64,000 bases of DNA from Ampullaceana balthica (lineage: Eukaryota; Mollusca; Gastropoda; Lymnaeidae). The position numbers and the translations under genes were made by a program. Where the stretch lies: NCBI GenBank assembly GCA_944989445.1, contig CALYLW010000014.1:3284777-3348776 (forward strand), given 5' to 3'. Below are positions 1-13,959 of the stretch, in pieces. The notes beneath the pieces are model-generated. The model was not told the origin of the DNA. It was given only the letters and a program-made list of their open reading frames with translations, and made no database searches. Each line of letters starts with the position of its first letter. The first letter of the stretch is position 1.

Positions 1-2473
<2,473 letters not shown>

Positions 2474-2925
2474 GGGCCTGAGAAAACAGTTTCTGTAGTG
2501 TGTGTCGCCCTAGACTGTGGGGCGCTCGCGCGCGCGCTCGCGATTTTGGTGGTATGTGTGTGTCTGGAGAGTTTCATGGTGTCTGTGTGTGTGTGTTGTT
2601 TAAAAAAAATACGATTTCTGGATTTTGGATTGAGTACCGACACGGATATAGAACTCTTTAAAATGTGTTGATGTTTCCAAATACCAGATCTACGATTTCT
2701 TACATGATGTATTTAGGGCGCCCTATGCTCCACTTAATGTCTCTGGGGGCAGGAAAAAGAGGGAAGCATTCCATAGTTAATACAAGGAATTCCTTTAATT
2801 TAAATAAATTTAAAATGATCTTCTCTGTGTTCTCTGTCTGATAAATTTTTATTATTTTATATTTATATTTGACTGACACATGCCAGTAATAAAACTTCAA
2901 CATTGTGAATTGGCTACATAACCAC
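2474..2925 (-). repeat. Left arm of a large inverted repeat (degraded copy of 8960-9380)
   Basis: Read on the opposite strand, this segment matches 8960-9380 nearly from end to end. Shared landmarks include GAGAAAACAGTTTCTGTAG, TTTAAAATGTGTTGATGTT, GGAAGCATTCCATAGTTAAT, GACTGACACATGCCAGTA and AACTTCAACATTGTGAATTG. Relative to the right arm it has many one- to few-base insertions and substitutions spread evenly, as in a noisy consensus. The outer edge falls exactly at the poly-C boundary. It could be a fold-back assembly error or a real inverted duplication. Confidence 0.85.
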
Positions 2926-3430
2926 CCATTTGCAGATAGATGTGCGACATCTTACTCGCGTAGAATAGTACGAAACTGTGGGTGCCAGAACACTGATTGG
3001 TGTATACTATTGTTATGACACTTCTACATGAGACCTTATATGTATCTCATTCATTAACTTTCCTTTAATAATAGCCTATAACCCTGTATCGTACACATGA
3101 TTGAAACGCGAGAGAGTCTCTCAGTCTACTTTTCGTTGAATAACCACATCGTAACACACCTCCCCAATGTGTGATGGAGAACCCCAGATCTGAGTTCAGT
3201 TAGCTCGATGTCTGTGATGTGTTGTAACTAGAAACCATTAATACTCATCGTCTATTGAGATCTATAGAGACGCTATGATTGACGTTCTACTAGTATGAGT
3301 AGTGCTGATTGTGTGTCCTAATTGAAGATTTTCGCCATATGGAATTGAGTATCGAAGAAGGCGTCGATGTAGTGACATGAGAAGTTTGCTAAGCCGCCAG
3401 TAAGTTACTGTACCTAGTATTGTAGGTGTT
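2926..3430 (-). repeat. Inner extension of the inverted repeat, strongly diverged
   Basis: The inverted similarity does not stop at 2925. CTTTCCTTTAATAATAGCCTATAA here corresponds to the reverse complement of about 8865-8885 (TTCCTTTAATATGGCCTAAA), and AAGTTTGCTAAGCCGCC at about 3385 corresponds to the reverse complement of 8713-8729. Between these anchors the match is poor and the left copy is longer. The right arm therefore extends inward to at least 8700. Confidence 0.55.
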
Positions 3431-6400
3431 TCTCTTCAGAGTTAGTGTGTGTGTGAGAGATCTGTTAGAGAGATTATAGTGACTATCATAGCATCGCTAC
3501 ATAGTCAGTAGCGTGTGAGCAATTGAATAGAGCTACGGTGTTGTCATGCTTAATGCAGATATAAATAGAATGTTCGTAGCAGATGATGCGTGATCTCAAT
3601 AAGCTGTCAAGACGTAGGAATAGAAGTAAGAGACACTCTCACGGTTCAACATATTAATGCTCGAACTGAGTCCTATACTCGCTTAGCGAATGATACAATA
3701 CCTTGCGCCTGTACAATCTAATTAAACGTGATCGTATAGCCTGACATAGCAATGCAGTACTCTCAATGGATTGTCCGCTTGTAGAGAGGACTACAAATAA
3801 CTATCGTTGCCACGCCGCCGCGCTCTCAGCTTCAATCAACTAGAAGAACAATGATAATCATACCTATCAAGCCATATTTATATATGATCAGACCCCTCTC
3901 ACCAATCTGCTCTCACTGCTCTATCTATTTCCTGATTGTGTACTGTATGGTACTTATGAAAATGTTGATCTCCGTACCCATCTATGTCTAGCGCACAATG
4001 TGATAGCTGTGTGATATCAACATGCTTTAATGTGTCATGTACGTGTAAAAGACCCATGAGCTCGGACGTTGAGGCTTGACTATCTGATTGCAAAATAGGC
4101 TCACTTACTATTGATGTGTCAGTATGAAGAGAGTGGATTCTAGAGAGTACTCGGGGCTATTAAAATCATAGATTGTGTCTAACGTAATATTAAGTATAAC
4201 AACCGCTCTCTGAACTCAATAGAGAATAACGTCTTCCTCGCTCTAGTAAGATACGTGTCTGTTGCTTAACAGCATGGACCCGTGAGAATAACACGCGCGC
4301 GGCTAGACCAAGACGACTCGTCGCTCTCTCCTCACACACAGAAGAATTGTCACTGCAATACTCTGAAATCGCTTTAATCATGTGTCAGTCGTAGATGTCT
4401 GAACTCTGAAAGACAGATACTATTGTATCTGAATAGTAATCATGTCTACAATAGAGATACGAGTCGTATCACCAATACGCTCACACGTCAGGTACGCGTA
4501 GTACTCTTATCATACGAGGCTCTCGACTGTTCTGTGACTCATGATATTGCTCGTCTCCTGAAGCTCTATTCAACACCAGCGCTATGTCATGGCATCTGTT
4601 CTACTCTATAATCTCCCTCTTACCTATGCACACTCTCTATGCACATCATCCCACTTGTGAGAGATCCCGCTCATAGCTCTCATCACCAGTATGTTAGTAA
4701 TAAGATCACTGGTGTCAAATGAGTAGTCACACACAACAGAAATCAGCAGATATCAGTCGCGAGATGCTCCGTCACACATGATTAGACACAATATCCGCTA
4801 TATATACCACACACCCAAATCTTAGTCTAGACAATAATCAATCTCTATAACGACGTATGAAGTGCAAGATATGCACACACGCGGTCTCCTATCTTGAACA
4901 CATAGGCCCTAATCTTTAGTAATGTGAAACACTCTCCCTCTCTACACACTCCACTGCCGCGCACTCACTCTAAGAGATGAAATCTATGTCAATTGTGCAT
5001 CTCAGACTAATAACTCATATCTCTAGAGTAGAGACTCCAATTGTCACAATGCAACAAACTACAGCACCCAATAAACTCTCCGTCCCTCACAGATGAGCCC
5101 CGAATAGATCCCAATTCACATATATACACTGACTATACTAGGCGTCTGAGAGAACGCCATCTTATATCGCCGCACCCGCCCTTCGCTACACACTCTACTC
5201 ATCGTCCTATCGCTCAATAACTCTCATGATCTCCGCGGTCTACACGCATGATAATTGATGTATAACCTACCATATCTAAACCTATTCTGTACTCGCAACA
5301 CGCCATCTGAACGCGGAGAGTAGCGCCCGACGAGAGCAGCTCCGATGCGTAGAGCGCTCCTCATTACCTGCCCTCCTCGTACACAGGCTCGCGCGTCTCC
5401 GTCACACATCCTACGCGCGAACATATCATACTCTGATCGCGCTATATATTCGCAAGGCATCACTACTCCATTTTCTCTGCCTCGTCGGCGAGACTCTTTT
5501 TATGTTTATCCTTTAACATCTCTCCTTATCTGTTAATGTTTTTATTCGTGTGCACATCTGAATCTGTAAATGCGTCTACCTAAACGCTCGTCTGTGCCTT
5601 TCAAAAGCGCGACACTCGCGCGGCGCAATGCTAGACTCGCTTCATCTAGTTGTTTTCATTCGCAGCCCTCATTGGTCTTGACGTTCGCTCGTGCGGCGTT
5701 TTTTACTGCTTTCCCGCATCCGCGCTAGCTTTTGTTGTGGGCGCACACGCGCTACACGCACTCTCTTTTTTCTGCACTATCGATAGTTTCTTCCAACGCA
5801 CAGATCTGATTTTTAGGCTTGCTAAAGTATCTCAGTTTGACTCACTCTTTGTTAGTTTTGCTAATTACCAAACATACACTCGCATATTTCGCTCCCGAAC
5901 TCCATAGTGCAAACGATACTGTATGGCACAACTGTTAATTAAAATCCACTCGCTTACAGTTTCTTGTTGAATTCTAATACACTCATCTGTCTCCTCCTCG
6001 CTCTCATTCGCTGTATACATCGAATCTCTCCTATTCTACTGGGTTATAGCAGCCCAAATCTCCTCTGCTTCGTATTTAAAAAGTTCACCAGATTTGTCCC
6101 ATGACATATCATTATCTTCTCTCTAAAGTGTATTTCCTAGTTCAAACCATGTTAAATATCACTCGGGCGCGTGAGACTTTCAAGTAACTACCATGGATGC
6201 CAATCTAAATTAACTATTTATATAATTGTTTCCACTAAGATTTGAACCTTTGAACACAGGAAGTATCTATGTGCACAATATTCTCTTTATTCACAGTGTG
6301 ACGCCACACCCAGTTCTTATAAACGTCTCTTTCACATCCATATTTTACTCTGCCATTGTGAACATATTGGTAAATGGTTTGTATCTTTTCCGATTATCCC

Positions 6401-6700
6401 CTGTCCATGGATAATTCATACCGGCGTTATGGGACAATATAGGGACTGGGGAAATTATCCCGATTCCAATTTCTCTCTCGACTCTGCAATCCTTAAAAAT
6501 AATAATTGTTTATTAGATTTTAATTATTTTTGTAACGATTATCGACCCATCATTTACAAATTACTCTGCGTACGTAAAAGTAAAAAAACAATAATAAAAA
6601 ATCGCGCCAGATAATATAAATTTCCGGGCGACTATAAGTACAATTTGTTTTAAAAACTTTTGGCTGTACGGCCGTATTTTCTAAAATGTTGATAAAGTTT
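3431..6700. other. Anomalous sequence without recognisable genes
   Basis: Scattered short ORFs of 61-85 codons occur on both strands; none has domain-like content or splice context, and I treat them as chance. Up to about 5600 the texture is unlike the rest of the window: frequent short AGAGAG, CTCTCT, ACAC, GTGT and GCGC bursts, few A/T homopolymers and no repeats. From about 6420 the sequence looks like ordinary A+T-rich DNA again. Possibly low-accuracy consensus. Confidence 0.5.
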
Positions 6701-7326
6701 GCTACCATGGTTCTAACACTTCACGCTTACTTATCCACTAAACACCCAAATGAAAAGCGTATGGAAGTAAATTGCCAGCATATTGTTCAACAATCTCGCA
6801 AGTTGACAGCAAATAAAATTTCATCCTAATGGACAGTACACCCTCGCGAGTACTATAACTAGAGACAGAAAACTGTCGACAGCTCTTCTGCCGGTGAATT
6901 ACCCATGCGTTACAAGAAGGGAGATGAATTTACCGGAATCCATTAACTTCTACAATGGTGGAAAAACTTAATGACACCCGAAATCGATAATGTCATTCCT
7001 TTGCAAAGAACGTTTTCGGCCCTGATTCTTACCACGTCCTACTACCAGCTTCGATCTGCCAAGTGATTTAGGTGGGGAGATCTGAAGTATGAGTGAATGT
7101 GGCTGCTAGCTAATGCGATATGCAGCGCATGAATGAGGATGTGTGTGTGGTTGCGTCTGATATATGTGCGGGGTTATATTTTCTCCTTAAATCTTAAATT
7201 TGTCACATTAATGTTTTTAGGCTTATCTCTGATGCTGAACGTGTTGTTGTTTATTGTGCCTTTATTTTATAGTTGCTCTCCATTATCTGATATATGCTCC
7301 TTAATATGTATAATTTTAATAATATA

Positions 7327-7385
<59 letters not shown>
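7327..7385. repeat. Poly-C run
   Basis: About 58 uninterrupted C residues, flanked by AATATATC and ATATATATTATA. It creates a polyproline stretch in an otherwise meaningless frame. The 600 bases before it (6700-7326) hold nothing I can recognise. Confidence 0.95.
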
Positions 7386-7429
7386 ATATATATTATAAAG
7401 AGAGGTGTGCGCGGTGATGGCGAAGACTG

Positions 7430-7860
7430 TTGTTGAGGAGTCGCTTAGAGGGTGGCAGTTGAATGATGTGGTGAAGGTTAAAGTTTGGGGATGTAACGGT
7501 TCAGGTGTTGGGAGAAGGTTGAGGTGTGTGGAGAAGTTTGAGGTGTGTGAGTAGAAGGTTCGAGGTTTGGGGAGAATGGTTGAAATGTGTGGAGAAGGTT
7601 AAGGTTTGGGTGAGACGGTTCAATGTGTTGGGAGAAGGTTGAGGTGTGTGGTGATAGGTTGTGGTTTGGGGAGTAGGTGAAATGTGTGGAGAGGTTAAGG
7701 GTTGGGGTGACGGTTCAGGTGTTTGGGTGAGGTTCCCCGCACGCGCTCTTCGGCGGAGCTAAGGTTGAATTTGGTGGCACGAGGATGATCGGGGTGGGGA
7801 TAGATGGTTGAGGTTGGGGGGTATTCGATTGATGGTGGGGGTGTAGGGTGGGTGGAATCA
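7430..7860 (+). repeat. G-rich degenerate minisatellite (about 20-bp unit)
   Basis: Units such as GGTTGAGGTGTGTGGAGAA recur with variation (GGTTTGGGGAGAA, GGTTCAGGTGTTGGGAGAA). There are about 12-15 degenerate units, fading into G-rich sequence near 7740-7860. One strand is strongly purine- and G-rich, so G-quadruplex formation is possible. No coding signal. Confidence 0.8.
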
Positions 7861-7964
7861 CGTGGTCGTGTCAGGATTTATTTCCTTTTACCTGGTTCCA
7901 CACTCCGTGGGGCTGTCTGTATGTCTAGGTTCTCCCCATACCTCTAACTTCTCTATATCCGCCT

Positions 7965-8138
7965 ACGGCTCCCCACCACCCCAACCTTGCCCCCCACACC
8001 ACCAAACCTTCTCCCCTCCCCACCCCACCCCCAACCTCACAACCTTTTCCCCAAACCTCAACCTTCTCCCCACACACATCAACACCACAACAAACCACCC
8101 AACACCCCCCCCCCCCCACCCCCAAACCCCCACCCTAC

Positions 8139-8190
<52 letters not shown>
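7965..8190 (-). repeat. C-rich inverted minisatellite block ending in poly-C
   Basis: Units such as CCCCAAACCTCAACCTTCTC are the reverse complement of the G-rich family at 7430-7860. The block runs into two C runs, the second about 48 C long (8141-8189). The two blocks lie about 100 bp apart in opposite orientation. The proline- and glycine-rich frames here are by-products of the repeat. Confidence 0.8.
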
Positions 8191-8191
<1 letters not shown>

Positions 8192-8959
8192 GCACCCGTA
8201 CAATAACTGTTTAAAACCTTTTCTATCTTAAATAAAACACTTAATAGTGTGTTTGCTTAATTTATTTGATTGTTTAGGCTTAGGTCTAGCTAGGTTCTAC
8301 TTTTAAATATTTATTGACCATAAAGATTGCATCCTCGAAATACTTCTTTTCTGACAGAAAGTAAACGTAGTTAAAATATGAGGCAGAAGATTTAATTCTT
8401 TTTCATTCTTGTAAAGTTAAAATCCGATTGACTGCATTAAATTCTATTTTATTTCTAATTAAAAATTATTCACTGGATTAAATTATCTTTCACTGACAAG
8501 TACGTAGTTAAAATTTGACTGATATTAAACTTTCCTCCTCTGATGAAATTCGCATCAAGTTACATCTTGTTAAAATTGAAGTGACAGCAATAAATTCTCC
8601 TTCGATAACCAGTGGTTATATTTCTAATCATCACCTTTATCATGACCCAAAAATTTTGGCTTATTAAAACTCTTATCTTTACATTAACGAAACCCTAAAT
8701 GTAAACTTAATTAGGCGTCTTAGCAAACTTAGTTATCACCATCATTTTCCAATCAATTTAAGAATAACAAAACTTGAATATCAGATCAAGCTCTTGTATT
8801 CAGCTTGAGAAATTAGATTCCCACCTCTACGACCTGCACTCATTTGACCTGATCCTGTTTAGGCCATATTAAAGGAAGACATCGTTTCTTCAGACATGAA
8901 AAATACAAATGTCCAATCGATTTCCTGTTAAATGCCATCTTTTGCCAGCTGGGTTCTAA
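8191..8959. other. A+T-rich intergenic DNA
   Basis: No ORF of note and no repeat except the innermost part of the inverted-repeat right arm (from about 8700). Several diverged TTAAAAT-containing stretches give a weak periodic feel, but I cannot define a unit. Confidence 0.5.
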
Positions 8960-9380
8960 CTGTAGGCCAATTCACAATGTTGAAGTTTTACTGGCATGTG
9001 TCAGTCAAAAATAAATATAAAATAATAAAAATTAACAAGAAGAGAAAAGAGAAGGAGTCATTTTAAATTTATTTAAATTTAAAGGAATTCCTTGTATTAA
9101 CTATGGAATGCTTCCTCTTTTCCTGCGCCCTCATACATTAAGTCAAGCAAGGGCGCCCTAAAACAACTTAAGAAATCGTAAGATCGGTGTTGGAACATCA
9201 ACACATTTTAAAGAGTTCTAATCCGTGTCGGTCTCAATCCAAAAATCCAGGAAATCGTATTGTTTTTTTAAACACACACACACACAGACACATGAACGCT
9301 CAGACACACACATACACACAAAATGCTCCCCCTCCCCCAACATTGGAACACACACTACAGAAACTGTTTTCTCATGCCCT
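8960..9380 (+). repeat. Right arm of the large inverted repeat
   Basis: Reverse-complement partner of 2474-2925. This copy looks like normal sequence, with intact homopolymers and a CA-rich stretch at 9270-9322, whereas the left copy looks degraded. The outer edge is near CTCATGCCC at 9371-9379. No transposase-like ORF lies between the arms, which argues against a simple TIR transposon. Confidence 0.85.
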
Positions 9381-9639
9381 TTCAAATGAGACCCCAAAAG
9401 CAAATTTCAACGAATATTTGTGAGCATTAGCTATGTTCCTGCAACCTAATGTTTCAAGAGAAAAGAAAATTGAACATCCAATTACTTTAAAAATCATTGA
9501 ACTTTGTTGAAAATAGTTACTAAACAAATAATTTTAAAAAAATAACGTTTTCATTAATTGTAGGTATTCACAAAGACGTTCAATTTACTAAAGCATTTCG
9601 TTGACTTTGTTTAGAGAAAACATTTCTCAAACCATTACA

Positions 9640-11490
9640 CAGTCTCATCCTCTCATATATTGGTTCCCTGATGCACAGTCTCATCCTCTCATATATTGGT
9701 TCTCTGATGCACAGTCTCATCCTCTCATATATTGGTTCTCTGATGCACAGTCTCATTCTCTCATATATTGGTTCTCTGATGCACAGTCTCATCCTCTCAA
9801 ATATTGGTTCTCTTATGCACAGTCTCATCCTCTCATATATTGGTTCTCTGATTCACAGTCTCATCCTCTCATATATTGGTTCTCTGATGCACAGTGTCAT
9901 CCTTTCGTATATTAGTCTCATCCTCTCATATCTTGGTTCTCTGATTCATAGTGTCATCTTCTCATATCTTGGTTCTCTGATTCACAGTCTCATCCGCTCA
10001 TATCTTGGTTCTCTGATTCACAGTCTCATCCTCTCATATATTGGTTCTCTGATTCATAGTCTCATCCTCTCATATCTTAGTTCTCTGATTCACAGTCTCA
10101 TCCGCTCATATATTGGTTCTCTGATTCACAATCTGATCCTCTCATATATTGGTTCTCTGATTCACAGTCTCACCCTCTCATATATTGGGTCTCTGATTCG
10201 CAGTCTCATCCTCTCATACATTGGTTCTCTGTTTCACAGTCTCATCCTCTCATATATTGGTTCTCTGATTCACAGTCTCATCCTCTCATATATTGGGTCT
10301 CTGATGCACAGTCTCATCCTCTCATATATTGGTTCTCTGATGCACTGTCTCATCCTCTCATATATTGGTTCTCTGATGCACAGTCTCATCCTTTCATATA
10401 TTAGATCTCTGATTCACAGTTTCATCCTCTTATAGGTTCTCTGATGCACAGTGTCATCCTTTCGTATATTAGTTCTCTGATTCATAGTCTCATCCTCTCA
10501 TATCTTGGTTCTCTGATTCATAGTCTCATCCTCTCATATCTTGGTTCTCTGATTCACCGTCTCATCCGCTCATATCTTGGTTCTCTGATTCACAGTCTCA
10601 TCCTCTCATATCTTGGTTCTCTGATTCACAGTCTCATCCGCTCATATATTGGTTCTCTGATTCACAGTCTCATCCTCTCATATATTGGTTCTCTGATTCA
10701 CAGTCTCATCCTCTCATATATTGGTTCTCTGATTCACAGTCTCATCCTCTCATATATTAGATCTCTGATTCACAGTCTCATCCTCTTATAGGTTCTCTGA
10801 TGCACAGTGTCATCCTTTCGTATATTAGTTCTCTGATTCATAGTCTCATCCTCTCATATCTTGGTTCTCTGATTCATAGTGTCATCTTCTCATATCTTGG
10901 TTCTCTGATTCACAGTCTCATCCGCTCATATCTTGGTTCTCTGATTCACAGTCTCATCCTCTCATATATTGGTTCTATGATTCATAGTCTCATCCTCTCA
11001 TATCTTAGTTCTCTGATTCACAGTCTCATCCGCTCATATATTGGTTCTCTGATTCACAATCTGATCCTCTCATATATTGGTTCTCTGATTCACAGTCTCA
11101 CCCTCTCATATATTGGGTCTCTGATTCACAGTCTCATCCTCTCATATATTGGTTCTCTGTTTCACAGTCTCATCCTCTCATATATTGGTTCTCTGATTCA
11201 CAGTCTCATCCTCTCATATATTGGTTCTCTGTTTCACAGTCTCATCCTCTCATATATTGGTTCTCTGATTCACAGTCTCACCCTCTCATATATTGGGTCT
11301 CTGATTCACAGTCTCATCCTCTCATATATTGGTTCTCTGTTTCACAGTCTCATCCTCTCATATATTGGTTCTCTGATGCACAGTCTCATCCTCTCATATA
11401 TTGGTTCTCTGTTTCACAGTCTCATCCTCTCATATATTGGTTCTCTGTTTCACAGTCTCATCCTCTCATATATTGGTTCTCTGATGCACT
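9640..11490 (+). repeat. 36-bp tandem array, about 51 copies, with higher-order structure
   Basis: The unit begins CAGTCTCATCCTCTCATATA and ends TTGGTTCTCTGATTCA. Because 36 is a multiple of 3 and the unit lacks stops in one frame, long frames of 254, 115 and 239 codons appear, reading a 12-residue repeat (HSLILSYIGSLI). They are not genes: no non-repeat coding sequence flanks them. Higher-order copying is visible. A variant with CAGTGTCATCCTTTCGTATA occurs near 9893, 10449 and 10805, and the last two blocks are about 356 bp apart. Confidence 0.95.
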
Positions 11491-11499
11491 CATTCAAAC

Positions 11500-12162
11500 A
11501 TTGTCTCATTTATCGTTGATTTTTTTTAGACAAATCGGGTTTTTGAAGTTCTCTTTCTACAAATTCTAAAAGGTACATTTTATATTGGTACTTGAAAAAC
11601 ATTGTTAGAGTCAACTATTTTGCTCCACAGGACACATGTATGAAAGAAGGCTTAACTCTACGCCCGATCCTCTTTAATAATGAGACTTACCATATTGTAA
11701 TATCGTCCTGCGACATGACCTGACGTGACATCTTGGCATGACAAGTCTCCAAATGTGATATGATACTTACCGAGCTTCGCACCAAAAATGTGACACATCC
11801 GGGGAATTCGCTTCCTAAGTCATGACAAGATGTGACTGTAAATGGAGTCTCTGGGATAAGATAATGTGACAGTAAGCCGAAGTGTGTGTCAGACATGCAT
11901 TGGGCTCAGCTCTTAGTCTTTCCATCCCATCATACGGGCCAGCAAGCACGGCAAATGTCAACGGCTCCCGACGTGGGTCCAGTGGCAGTTTATACGCTAA
12001 CAGGCCATCGGAATGTTTTTGATTAAGGCGTCTCAGAGAGGGGGGGTAGTGGTCAGGAGTGTTTGCTAAATGAGGGCCGGGTCTTGGGGGTGTAGTTCAG
12101 GATGGAGATGAGGGATTTATATTGGAAGGCCCTCTTCCTCGGTCCTCAAAGTTCACTGTGTG

Positions 12163-12193
<31 letters not shown>

Positions 12194-12545
12194 CATGTGC
12201 GTGCGTGTGTTGCTTTGTTACCAATCGATCTCTAGCAATCCAATGGGTTCCTTTCTATAAACAGTTTATTTAGACACATCCTGTATTGTTTATATAAACG
12301 GTTTCATTAGGCACGTCCCATCATTGTTTCCTAAGAGGTTTAATGATGCACTCTGTCTTGTTAAATAAATGTTTTAGTTAGGCACAATCCGGCTTGTTAC
12401 TATTTATTTTCAATCGAGAACAAATAGTTGTTTTAGCCATTAACCTTTCTTCAAGCCTTTATAGACCTGGTTTTCCTTTTATAAAACATGTGATGTAACC
12501 CTCGTATTTTAATGTATTGGATATTTAAAAAGGTACCCTTTTTCA
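11500..12545. other. Intergenic DNA with a GT microsatellite
   Basis: A (GT)n tract lies at about 12165-12210. Around 11690-11890 the words GTGACA/TGTCAC recur on both strands without a clear unit. No gene-like feature. Confidence 0.5.
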
Positions 12546-12660
12546 GACCATGATGGTCTATAGGGGAACAAGTAAAGTAGCGTTCACAGGTTTTTATTCA
12601 GCCATGGCTTACGAGCAAGGGATTGTGTGGCTAGCACCGAGGCTCGAACCCGTGACTCTT
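12546..12660 (-). mobile_element. Truncated tRNA-derived SINE (family 2)
   Basis: On the minus strand the sequence reads through a B-box-like GGTTCGAGCC (12640-12650 region) into CACACAATCCCTTG, then ends near the CATGGTCT site at 12548. The same order occurs in the fuller copy at 53450-53646. The A-box end is missing here. tRNA-derived SINEs depend on LINE machinery for movement. Confidence 0.6.
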
Positions 12661-12664
12661 TTTT

Positions 12665-13140
12665 ATATTAAAAATTTAGCACTCATAAAAACAAAGTTTT
12701 TGACTAAAAATCCATTATATATGAGACATAACTAAAAGTATTGATTATGTTCAATAAAATACGCGACAAACATTTACAGACAGAACGTTATTGAACTCAC
12801 CTTGCTGTAAAACACGAGGATGTGGTCATCCAGGGGGGAGTGAACTCCAAAGACACGTGGATGTCAACAATAGCAGACGGTTACATAGAGATTCATAGAA
12901 ACAAACTAAAAATTCATTAATTTAATTACGGTACTTTAGATCAATCTGAAATTTTGATACAATGCCTTGTTAGGTGACTTGAGCCTGTGTGCAAAATTTC
13001 AGCTCGACAGCATCACCGGAAGTGTGTTATTTTTTACTTGTGTTTTTCCACCCGACCGCGAACGACCGCGAACGACAGAGACCACGACAGAGAGAGAGAG
13101 AGACAGATTTCGAAGTTATATAAGGGATTTAAAAACAAAC
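12665..13140 (+). mobile_element. Interspersed repeat family R1, copy 1
   Basis: Shares ordered blocks with 22340-22870: ACAAAGTTTTTGACTA, a TAACTAA-GTATTGATTAT block, TTAATTACGGTAC, a GCAAAATTTCAGCT-type block, TTTTTCCACCCG and a GACAGAGAGAGAG end. A third copy lies inverted at 62400-62690. The short conceptual peptide containing CAKFQLD is seen in copies 1 and 2 but is not long enough to call a gene. Element class unresolved; possibly non-autonomous. Confidence 0.65.
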
Positions 13141-13392
13141 CATTTTTATTTTATTTTATAACTTATCTTTCATAAGCTTCAGTAATAAAATTGTATTGTT
13201 CTATTGCCTCTCACACTTGATGACTTTCTGGTGCCAACTATTGACAACGTTAGTAGGTCATTACAAATTTCACAGCTAACTTATCACACTGATGTGACGT
13301 CACCCTGCCACTATTCTGATAAACATGTACAACCGCATTTCACAACAAACTCTAATGAACGAAGGATTCTGCATAATAATTTCAATAGACCA

Positions 13393-13708
13393 TCTATATA
13401 TATATAATTTACCAGAACAAGCACAAGACGAGTGCAAATAAGCTTGACGAATAACCCTTGCTAGGGTCGGCCAATCACAGTTTATTGTTGTCAAGCTAGG
13501 GTGGTGCAGGGTGGGGGGAAGGTGGCTAACCGCAGTTCACATGTTTCTTGACCAACAATGCGTCGGCGGGTCTATCACCCCCCCCCGAAGTTCACTCGCG
13601 TTGTTCTGATTTGTTTGTGATGTAGTTTTTGTCCATTCTCTCCCCCCCTTTCTTTGCACTATCTATGAGCAAGTCTGCGGCTTATGCTACGCCGCGGGTC
13701 GCATCTAT
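13393..13708 (+). mobile_element. Short non-autonomous Helitron-like element, copy A
   Basis: Starts TCTATATATATATATAATTT and ends with a 3' hairpin about 10 bases before the terminus: GCGGCTTATGCTACGCCGC, then GGGTCGCATCTAT. The same layout at 45989-46302 ends in a canonical CTAG followed by T. A 5' TC, a 3' hairpin and CTRR, with insertion next to A/T, are hallmarks of Helitrons. This copy has a G-to-T change in the last CTAG base. About 316 bp with no transposase, so dependent on an autonomous relative. Confidence 0.65.
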
Positions 13709-13724
13709 TTAGAAATATTTTCTT

Positions 13725-13800
13725 AAATTTTAATCGAATTTTAATCGATCAAATTAAATTTAGCGATTAATCGATTAATTAATAGTTAGTTCCCGCAGCC

Positions 13801-13860
<60 letters not shown>
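13725..13860. repeat. hAT terminal fragment followed by (TA)n
   Basis: 13725-13803 ends TTCCCGCAGCCCTAA and is rich in ATCGATTAAT, matching the 3' ends of the hAT elements at 44598 and 59415; only this end is present. A pure (TA)n of about 50 bp follows. Confidence 0.6.
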
Positions 13861-13861
<1 letters not shown>

Positions 13862-13959
13862 TGAGGAAAGTGAGACAATTCGTTTATAAGTAAACTAGAA
13901 GACCCTTTTTGCGTTGCCACGATCTCAGTAAAAAGGAATAAATATAGATAAAAAAAGAA

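Noticed and set aside
7862..8214. Proline-rich 114- and 75-codon frames
   Set aside because: Produced by C-rich minisatellite and poly-C.
2474..9380. A 6.9-kb DNA transposon with long TIRs
   Set aside because: No transposase, no target duplication found, and the left arm is asymmetrically degraded and continues inward, which fits a fold-back artefact better.
9671..11519. Three long frames (254, 115, 239 codons) as a membrane or repeat protein
   Set aside because: They are translations of a 36-bp tandem array whose period is a multiple of three, without flanking unique coding sequence or splice sites.
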